A stretch of 8,213 bases of DNA from Desulfohalobiaceae bacterium. GTDB taxonomy: Bacteria; Desulfobacterota; Desulfovibrionia; Desulfovibrionales; Desulfothermaceae. The notes below the pieces were generated by a model. The model saw only the letters and a list, made by a program, of their open reading frames with translations, was not told where the DNA came from and did not search any database. This document shows positions 1 to 4,481 of this stretch, piece by piece. The translations under genes and the position numbers were made by a program. How positions within the stretch are numbered: the first letter of the stretch is position 1; every line of letters starts with the position of its first letter. Where the stretch lies: assembly GCA_021737115.1 (NCBI GenBank), contig JAIPER010000145.1, positions 1 to 8,213 on the forward strand. The letters are read 5' to 3'.

Positions 1-2
1 GA

Positions 3-48
3 GCCTGAACCTGCCTTCCAGCAGGAAAGTTTATCCCAGGGTTCAGGC
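3..48. other. Inverted repeat upstream of folC
   Basis: GCCTGAACC at 3-11 is matched perfectly by GGTTCAGGC at 40-48. A second small hairpin, CCTGC at 10-14 with GCAGG at 21-25, competes for or nests in the loop. No T-tract follows on either strand, so it does not look like a simple intrinsic terminator. It could be a leader structure of folC or the end of an upstream transcript cut off by the window edge. Only the base pairing is seen; any role is unknown. Confidence 0.3.
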
Positions 49-82
49 AAATTCAAGCTCAATCGCAAAGAGGGGGGATTTT

Positions 83-1369
83 GTGAAGGACAAGGCTTAC
101 CAGCAGGAACTCGATTTTCTATATTCCCTGCAAAAATACGGGATCAAATTCGGACTGTCCAAGACCAGGAATCTCCTGCAGGACTTAGGCAACCCCCATC
201 AAGGGAGGAAATACATCCACATTGCCGGAACCAACGGCAAAGGATCGGTGGCCGCCTTTCTGGCCGGCATCCTGCAGCAGGCCGGGCTGAGGGTGGGCTT
301 GTACACATCGCCCCATCTGGTGCGTTTCACGGAGCGTTTCCAGATCAATTCCAGGGAGATAGATAGACAAGATGTAGTTGAGCTCTCCAAAAGGCTTCGC
401 CGGGTCATGAACTCGGACGAGCCCCCGACCTTTTTCGAAGCAGTGACGGCCATGGGCCTGGCCTATTTTGCCGAGGCCAACACGGATCTGGACATTATTG
501 AAACAGGCATGGGCGGGCGCTTGGACGCCACCAACCTCATTCGGCCCCAGGTGGCCATAATTACCAATATTTCTCCTGAACACCAGGATTTCCTGGGAAA
601 GACCCTGGAGCCCATCGCCCGGGAGAAGGCTGGGATCATCAAGCCAGGTGTCCCTGTCGTCAGCGGAGCCCGGCAGCAGAAGGTCCGGGAGATCTTCAAG
701 GAGGTCGCCCGGGAAAAGAAGGCCCCGCTTTATCAGGCAGGCCGGGATTTCGGCTATCGAAGCAGCGGATCGGGGATGCATTATTTTGGCTTTGCCCGCA
801 GGCTGAACCGGCTCAAGCTCGGTCTTTCCGGTCCGCACCAGGCGCGGAACGCGGCCCTGGCTCTGACCGGAATCGAATTGCTGGCCGATCATGGACTGGA
901 TATCGATGAGAATGCAATCCGGGCCGGTCTGGAAAAGGCAAAGTGGCCGGGCCGGATGCACCTCATGCAGGGCCCTCCGAGGATACTCCTGGACGGTGCC
1001 CACAATACAGCCGCGGTCAGGGCTCTGGCCGACAGCCTCCGAAAAGATTTCGTCTACAACCGGTTGCTGGTGGTCATCGGGGTCATGGCCGACAAGGACG
1101 CAGGGAAAATCCTGGATCAACTCCTGCCTCTGGCCGATCGGGTCCTCTACACCCGGCCTGTGTATGAGCGGGCCATGGAGCCTGAAGACCTGCAGCAACG
1201 CGGCAAGAAGTGGCAGACGCCTGGGGAGTTGCTCAGGCCTCTGAGCCTGGCCCTGGAAAGGGCGAAACAGTGGGCCGGAGAGGATGACCTGATCCTGGTC
1301 ACCGGATCCTTGTTCACCGTGGGCGAGGCCCTCAGCTGTTTGGACCCGGTTGGTTTTGCTCAGGAATAG
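83..1369 (+). CDS. folC: Bifunctional folylpolyglutamate synthase / dihydrofolate synthase
   Basis: Cytoplasmic Mur-ligase-type enzyme. It uses ATP to add glutamate to dihydropteroate (making dihydrofolate) and to lengthen folate glutamate tails. The 428 residues match the usual family length of about 420-430. Visible motifs in order: P-loop GTNGKGS at 49-55; TSPHL at 75-79; GMGGRLDATN at 142-151; the ISPEH..FLG metal/ATP region around 163-171; the EKAGIIK lysine region at 181-187 (K182 is the likely carbamylated lysine); PGRM at 289-292; and LDGAHN at 303-308 at the start of the glutamate-ligase domain. The start is a GTG preceded by a purine-rich AGAGGGGGGA stretch (69-78). The frame stays open to the window's left edge but has no ATG, GTG or TTG codon there, so GTG at 83 is the only plausible start inside the window. 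There is no terminator I can see after it. Whether one activity dominates cannot be told from sequence. Confidence 0.96.
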   Translation: MKDKAYQQELDFLYSLQKYGIKFGLSKTRNLLQDLGNPHQGRKYIHIAGTNGKGSVAAFLAGILQQAGLRVGLYTSPHLVRFTERFQINSREIDRQDVVELSKRLRRVMNSDEPPTFFEAVTAMGLAYFAEANTDLDIIETGMGGRLDATNLIRPQVAIITNISPEHQDFLGKTLEPIAREKAGIIKPGVPVVSGARQQKVREIFKEVAREKKAPLYQAGRDFGYRSSGSGMHYFGFARRLNRLKLGLSGPHQARNAALALTGIELLADHGLDIDENAIRAGLEKAKWPGRMHLMQGPPRILLDGAHNTAAVRALADSLRKDFVYNRLLVVIGVMADKDAGKILDQLLPLADRVLYTRPVYERAMEPEDLQQRGKKWQTPGELLRPLSLALERAKQWAGEDDLILVTGSLFTVGEALSCLDPVGFAQE

Positions 1370-1424
1370 TTCAGACTTCGAACACCCGTACCAATTATGA
1401 GAGTTAACTACAAAATTTCAAGGC

Positions 1425-1453
1425 TTGCCATTAGAGGCGGTTTTGACTATAGT
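1425..1453 (+). promoter_or_regulatory. Sigma-70-type promoter of the tRNA-Val gene
   Basis: The -35-like TTGCCA (1425-1430) and -10-like TATAGT (1448-1453) are separated by exactly 17 nt. The expected transcription start, about 1459-1462, lies immediately before the mature tRNA 5' end at 1463. The -10 box is embedded in a perfect 10-bp palindrome GACTATAGTC (1445-1454), which may be chance. The spacing and position make this the best promoter in the window. Confidence 0.6.
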
Positions 1454-1462
1454 CTGTCCATC

Positions 1463-1538
1463 GGGCGGTTAACTCAGTGGTTAGAGTGCCATCCTCACAC
1501 GGTGGAAGTCCGGGGTTCAAATCCCCGACCGCCCACCA
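1463..1538 (+). tRNA. tRNA-Val, anticodon CAC, with encoded CCA
   Basis: Full cloverleaf by eye. The acceptor stem GGGCGGT (1463-1469) pairs with ACCGCCC (1528-1534). The D stem ACTC (1472-1475) pairs with GAGT (1484-1487) around loop AGTGGTTA. The anticodon stem CCATC (1489-1493) pairs with GGTGG (1501-1505), including one T-G wobble. The seven-base loop CTCACAC puts anticodon CAC at 1496-1498, reading GTG valine codons. The variable loop is AAGTC. The T stem CGGGG/CCCCG closes a TTCAAAT loop. The discriminator base is A (1535) and CCA is encoded (1536-1538). Length is 76 nt. The next gene, trmL, encodes a tRNA wobble methyltransferase, but its known substrates in E. coli are tRNA-Leu species, so adjacency need not be functional. 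No integrase or attachment-site duplication is seen. Confidence 0.98.
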
Positions 1539-1605
1539 CTGTATACTGATCCAGCTAAGCTTTTTGTGAAATACTGTTCCGGAGACTTGGGACCAGCAGT
1601 CTTTT

Positions 1606-1635
1606 TTGCAAAAATTAAAATTGGATACGTATAGA
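1606..1635 (+). promoter_or_regulatory. Possible promoter upstream of trmL
   Basis: TTGCAA (1606-1611) and TATAGA (1630-1635) have an 18-nt spacer and lie in an AT-rich stretch. If used, transcripts would start near 1642 and would have to read through the intrinsic terminator at 1665-1695 before reaching trmL. This is a weak match judged by eye. Confidence 0.25.
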
Positions 1636-1664
1636 ATTTGAAGATTGAACCTGTTCCTGCCTGA

Positions 1665-1695
1665 AAAACCCTGCCTGCGGGCGGGGTTTTCTTTT
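1665..1695 (+). terminator. Intrinsic (rho-independent) terminator
   Basis: AAAACCCTGCC (1665-1675) pairs with GGCGGGGTTTT (1680-1690). This is an 11-bp stem with one T-G wobble around a TGCG tetraloop, followed by CTTTT. It is a strong terminator on the + strand, placed to end the tRNA-Val transcript about 127 nt past the mature 3' end. It also lies only 20 nt before the trmL start codon, so trmL must be reached by read-through or by a promoter not obvious here. The octamer CCTGCCTG occurs twice just upstream and in the stem (1656-1663 and 1670-1677), giving a second possible partner for the GGCGGG strand. Confidence 0.75.
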
Positions 1696-1715
1696 CGGCT
1701 GCACACTCATCCGCC

Positions 1716-2165
1716 ATGCAAATCGTTCTATTTGAACCCGAGATCCCGCCGAATACCGGCAACATCGCCAGGTTGTGCGCAGCGACCAGGACCCGGTTGA
1801 ACCTCATCGAACCACTCGGTTTCAGCCTGGAAGACCGCTATCTGAAACGAGCCGGCCTGGATTACTGGCCCCGGGTGAATCTTCGGGTCTGGCCGGACTG
1901 GGACTCTTTTGCCGCAACCCTTGACAGTCCGGATCAGGTGGTCCTGAGCAGCGCCCGGGAAAGCAAATCCCTCTTTGAGTTCTCCTTCAGCGGGCGGGAG
2001 ATGCTGGTCTTCGGTCCGGAGACCAAAGGGCTTCCGCCCTGGTTAGGGCAGCGGTATCCCAACAGGATCGCGATCCCGATCTGGGGTGAGGTGCGCAGTC
2101 TGAATCTCTCCAACGCCGCCGCAGTCTGCCTCTTTGAGGCCTACCGCCAGATCCGGGCCTGGTAA
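1716..2165 (+). CDS. trmL: tRNA (cytidine/uridine-34 2'-O)-methyltransferase TrmL
   Basis: Small SPOUT-class (trefoil-knot) methyltransferase. In characterised members it uses S-adenosylmethionine to 2'-O-methylate the wobble nucleotide 34 of tRNA-Leu isoacceptors. The 149 residues are close to the usual 150-160. All family signatures are present: EPEIPPNTGNIARLC at 7-21; FGPETKGLP at 99-107 (SAM-binding loop); and IPIWGEVRSLNLSNAAAV at 120-137, which carries the knot and the RSLNLSN motif. No strong Shine-Dalgarno sequence precedes the ATG, and a terminator hairpin ends 20 nt before it, so expression may be low or conditional. It follows a tRNA gene on the same strand. Stop is at 2163-2165; no clear terminator follows. 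Confidence 0.95.
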   Translation: MQIVLFEPEIPPNTGNIARLCAATRTRLNLIEPLGFSLEDRYLKRAGLDYWPRVNLRVWPDWDSFAATLDSPDQVVLSSARESKSLFEFSFSGREMLVFGPETKGLPPWLGQRYPNRIAIPIWGEVRSLNLSNAAAVCLFEAYRQIRAW

Positions 2166-2239
2166 TCATCTGTGTCCGACAGACTGCCTCGACCCCCTCT
2201 TGCTTGAAGAAAATCTATACATCAGAGCTCTTTGCCGTT

Positions 2240-2254
2240 TTCTAAAATTTAGAA
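2240..2254. promoter_or_regulatory. 15-bp AT-rich palindrome, possible protein-binding site
   Basis: TTCTAAA (2240-2246), a central A, then TTTAGAA (2248-2254) form a perfect palindrome. The single-base centre makes an RNA hairpin unlikely, so a dimer-binding operator is the more natural reading. It is about 400 nt from the regulator gene, and the binding factor is unknown. In such AT-rich DNA it could be chance. Confidence 0.2.
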
Positions 2255-2284
2255 CATTATTTGGACAAGTGTCTCTTTTTGGTT

Positions 2285-2464
2285 AAATTCGAAGCACGAA
2301 ATCCGAAATACGAAACAAGCACGAAATTCAAATTCTCGAATGACAAAAACTAAGATCCAAAAAATGCAGAATAAAAGGAATTAGTTGTCGATTCTTTTTT
2401 CTTAGTTTTGAATTTTGTATTTTTTGTCATTTGAAGTTTGTTTCGAATTTCGTGCTTCGAATTT
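2285..2464. repeat. 180-bp imperfect inverted-repeat element (MITE-like)
   Basis: The ends are perfect 18-bp inverted copies: AAATTCGAAGCACGAAAT at 2285-2302 and its complement at 2447-2464. Further in, the arms pair imperfectly through CGAAACAA and AATGACAAAAA blocks down to AAAACTAAGA (2346-2355) against TCTTAGTTTT (2400-2409), leaving a central loop of about 45 nt. GCACGAAAT is also directly repeated (2294 and 2319). The element is AT-rich and carries no gene. Similar CGAA-rich palindromes are, from memory, scattered in many Desulfobacterota genomes, where they produce spurious predicted peptides. It sits between trmL and the GntR regulator and makes up much of the 467-nt gene-free gap (2166-2632). 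No flanking target-site duplication is obvious. Confidence 0.7.
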
Positions 2465-2471
2465 CGATATT

Positions 2472-2491
2472 ATGACCAATTTTGAGGTCAT
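2472..2491. promoter_or_regulatory. Short inverted repeat in the regulator's upstream region
   Basis: ATGACC (2472-2477) and GGTCAT (2486-2491) are perfect inverted copies with an 8-nt spacer, directly after the MITE-like element and about 80 nt before the candidate -35 box. It may be an operator or chance; nothing else supports it. Confidence 0.2.
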
Positions 2492-2570
2492 TGAAAATGT
2501 TTCCAATAATTTTAAATGCTTATGATTAAGTATCAAGGTGCTGCTGCGAAGTCTGTACATATCCCGAGGC

Positions 2571-2599
2571 TTGACAAAGAAAAAACATGTATGTATTGG
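2571..2599 (+). promoter_or_regulatory. Candidate promoter of the GntR-family regulator
   Basis: A consensus -35 box TTGACA (2571-2576) is followed after 17 nt by the weak -10-like TATTGG (2594-2599). The 5' leader would be about 45 nt. The -10 box overlaps the candidate FadR-type operator at 2597-2607, an arrangement suited to autorepression. The poor -10 match limits confidence. Confidence 0.4.
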
Positions 2600-2607
2600 T
2601 CTAACCA
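2597..2607. promoter_or_regulatory. Candidate FadR-type operator (TNGTNNNACNA)
   Basis: TGGTCTAACCA matches the TNGTNNNACNA pattern known for the FadR subfamily of GntR regulators: half-sites TGGT and ACCA around a 3-nt centre. It overlaps the -10/start region of the putative promoter and lies 43 nt upstream of a gene that itself encodes a FadR-subfamily regulator, so autoregulation is the simplest reading. A weaker core, GGT-TGG-ACC at 3503-3511, lies 46 nt before the preferred proline dehydrogenase start. Confidence 0.45.
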
Positions 2608-2649
2608 TTACAATCAATCAATTTATTAAGAAGTGAATGGCTGGAATGT

Positions 2650-3369
2650 ATGTTTCAACCCGCTAAACAGAACAAGATTTTTGAGGACGTTGTGGCCCAG
2701 ATCCAGGAAGCCATTCTATCCGGACAGCTCAAGCCGGGGGATGCCCTCCCTCCGGAACGGGAGCTCAAGGAGTTGCTCCGGGTCAGTCGGGGGACCCTGC
2801 GGGAAGCCTTACGGGTCCTGGAGCAAAAGGGGCTCATTGAAATCAAGCTCGGCACCGGGGGCGGGCCCATGGTCAAGGATCTGTCCGACGATCAGATGCG
2901 GGATACCCTGGCCCTGCTCATTCGGCACCAGAAAGTCTCCCTGGCCCATCTATCCGAATTCAGGACGGGGGTGGAAGGCGAGGTCGCGGCCTTGGCGGCA
3001 AAGCGAGCGACGTCTCAGGATATTAAAGAGCTGGAGGAACTCCTGGCCAAGGCCCGTTCGCATGCTAAGCGAGGGGCCGGTGCAGCCGAGGACTTTCTGG
3101 CTGTGGACAAGGAAATCCATCTCCGGCTGGCCAGGATTTCCGGCAATCCCATCTATCTTTTGATCCATACCTCGATTCACGGGAATATCGATAAGTATTA
3201 CGAACGATTTCTGGATATGCAGGGGGCAGCCCTTAAAGCCAATGTGCGGGATCTGGAGCTTTTGATTGCCGCCATCGCAGCGGGAGACAGCGAACAGGCC
3301 CGGAGTGTGGCCGCCGGGCACGTCAAACGATTCAGCGCCAGAATGCGCAAAGCCGTGCGGATCAATTAG
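2650..3369 (+). CDS. GntR-family (FadR/FCD subfamily) transcriptional regulator
   Basis: A 239-residue DNA-binding regulator. Residues about 8-76 form the GntR winged helix: LPPERELKELL at 33-43, then VSRGTLREALRVLEQKGLI at 45-63, followed by a glycine-rich wing (GTGGGP, 68-73). Residues about 85-230 form an all-helical FCD ligand-binding domain (EFRTGVEGEVAALAA at 103-117, GNP at 165-167). FCD proteins usually bind a small organic acid through a metal held by Asp-His-His-His. Here D153, H157 and H224 are present, but the usual EH of the penultimate helix reads D201-L202, so one histidine ligand is missing. The ATG at 2650 has only a weak GGA ahead of it. The next gene is proline dehydrogenase, 187 nt downstream on the same strand, so this is the likely local regulator, with its own candidate operator at 2597-2607. 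The effector is unknown; proline or a P5C-derived acid is a guess from context. Confidence 0.92.
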   Translation: MFQPAKQNKIFEDVVAQIQEAILSGQLKPGDALPPERELKELLRVSRGTLREALRVLEQKGLIEIKLGTGGGPMVKDLSDDQMRDTLALLIRHQKVSLAHLSEFRTGVEGEVAALAAKRATSQDIKELEELLAKARSHAKRGAGAAEDFLAVDKEIHLRLARISGNPIYLLIHTSIHGNIDKYYERFLDMQGAALKANVRDLELLIAAIAAGDSEQARSVAAGHVKRFSARMRKAVRIN

Positions 3370-3556
3370 TGTTTTACGCGTAATTCTGTGCCATGAAAAA
3401 CAAGGAATTATGTTAACTTAAACCATCACGTTCTTTCATGTTCTATTCAATTTGGGTTGCGGGCGGAGCCAGCTTTGAGATGATGTCTCTGCACGAAAAG
3501 GCGGTTGGACCTAAACGACCCAAGAAAACGAAATGGCACAAAATCCAGGAGAACAT

Positions 3557-4474
3557 ATGAGCATTTTCGACCAGCTTGTTTCCAGAACCATCATGCATGT
3601 CCCCGGTCCTCTCGTGAGTGTCTTTGCCAGAAAGTACATCGCCGGAGAGGATCTTGAAGACGCCCTTGATCTGACCAGGACCTTCAATACCGATAACATC
3701 ATAACCACCATCGATGTCCTCGGCGAGTTCATCTCCACCAGAAAAGAGGCCCTCTATTTCAAAGACCGGGGTCTGGAGGTTTTAGAGGCCATTCAGAAGA
3801 CCGGCGTCAAGGCCAATCTGTCCATCAAGCCGACGCAGATGGGCCTGCAGTTGGACGATGATTTCGCCCGGGTCAATATCGAGGAACTCGTGGCCTATGC
3901 CCAACAGATCGGGAACTTTGTGCGCATCGACATGGAGGATGTCCAGTGCACCGATCAGACCCTGAAGCTCTATCGACAACTCCGCCGGAAGTATCCAGGG
4001 CATGTGGGCACGGTCCTGCAGGCCTACTTGCGCCGGACCGCCCAGGACATCGAGGACCTGTCGGACGGACCGCTGAATATCCGGTTGTGCAAGGGAATTT
4101 ATCGGGAACCGCGCCAGCAGGCCTTCAAGCACCCCGAGGTGATCAATATGAATTTCAACCACTGCCTGGAAAAGCTTTTGGACAAAGGGGCCTATGTGGG
4201 CATCGCCACCCATGATTCCAGGTTGGTCTATCAGGCCATGCGACTCATCGAGCGTTATGGACTTCTCTCGGACCAATATGAGTTTCAGATGCTGCTCGGG
4301 GTGGACGAGGAAATGCGGCGGATCATAGTCAATCAGGGACATCGACTGCGGGTCTATGTCCCTTTTGGGAAATCCTGGCTGCCCTATGCCAGGAGGCGGC
4401 TCAAGGAAAACCCGGATATAGCCAGACACGGGCTGAAGCAGGTTCTTCGTCTTAATCAAACCCAAAGGAGGTAA
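3557..4474 (+). CDS. Proline dehydrogenase (monofunctional, FAD-dependent)
   Basis: Catalyses FAD-dependent oxidation of L-proline to 1-pyrroline-5-carboxylate (P5C), normally passing electrons to quinone at the membrane. It is a single-domain PRODH TIM barrel of 305 residues, as in stand-alone bacterial enzymes; no P5C dehydrogenase domain is fused. Motifs in order: SIKPTQMGL (89-97), RIDMED (123-128), LQAYLRRT (154-161), RLCKGIYREP (176-185), IATHD (216-220), FQMLLGV (243-249), and near the C-terminus YVPFGKSW...Y..RRL with the substrate-carboxylate-binding arginine pair. The start at 3557 is chosen because AGGAG (3547-3551) lies 5 nt before it; an in-frame ATG at 3533 would add 8 residues but has no good ribosome-binding site. 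The stop codon overlaps the Shine-Dalgarno of the AOR gene 7 nt downstream, implying co-transcription. A related substrate instead of proline is possible. Confidence 0.9.
   Translation: MSIFDQLVSRTIMHVPGPLVSVFARKYIAGEDLEDALDLTRTFNTDNIITTIDVLGEFISTRKEALYFKDRGLEVLEAIQKTGVKANLSIKPTQMGLQLDDDFARVNIEELVAYAQQIGNFVRIDMEDVQCTDQTLKLYRQLRRKYPGHVGTVLQAYLRRTAQDIEDLSDGPLNIRLCKGIYREPRQQAFKHPEVINMNFNHCLEKLLDKGAYVGIATHDSRLVYQAMRLIERYGLLSDQYEFQMLLGVDEEMRRIIVNQGHRLRVYVPFGKSWLPYARRRLKENPDIARHGLKQVLRLNQTQRR
4466..4472 (+). promoter_or_regulatory. Strong ribosome-binding site of the AOR gene
   Basis: AGGAGGT is a near-perfect Shine-Dalgarno sequence 9 nt before the ATG at 4482. Its last base is the first base of the proline dehydrogenase stop codon (TAA, 4472-4474). 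This fixes the AOR start and suggests high, coupled expression. Confidence 0.8.
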
Positions 4475-4481
4475 ACAAATA

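Noticed and set aside
185..1198. Long minus-strand frame of 337 residues
   Set aside because: It lies wholly opposite folC, whose + strand product carries every family motif; the antisense product resembles nothing I recognise and reflects GC-rich codon use.
1463..1538. tRNA gene as the attachment site of an integrated element
   Set aside because: No integrase gene and no repeated tRNA 3' end is visible in the window.
1431..1706. Minus-strand 91-residue reading frame including a WWAVGDLNPGLPP-type peptide
   Set aside because: That peptide is the well-known artefact of translating the antisense of a tRNA gene; the frame runs across tRNA-Val and the terminator.
2402..2617. Minus-strand 71-residue frame in the AT-rich gap
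   Set aside because: Its C-terminal part is a translation of the CGAA-rich inverted repeat, a common source of spurious peptides, and it has no ribosome-binding site I can support.
2633..3163. Alternative 176-residue + strand frame overlapping the GntR gene
   Set aside because: Different frame from the clearly recognisable GntR/FCD protein; the product is Arg/Ser/Pro/Trp-rich, typical of an off-frame reading of GC-rich DNA.
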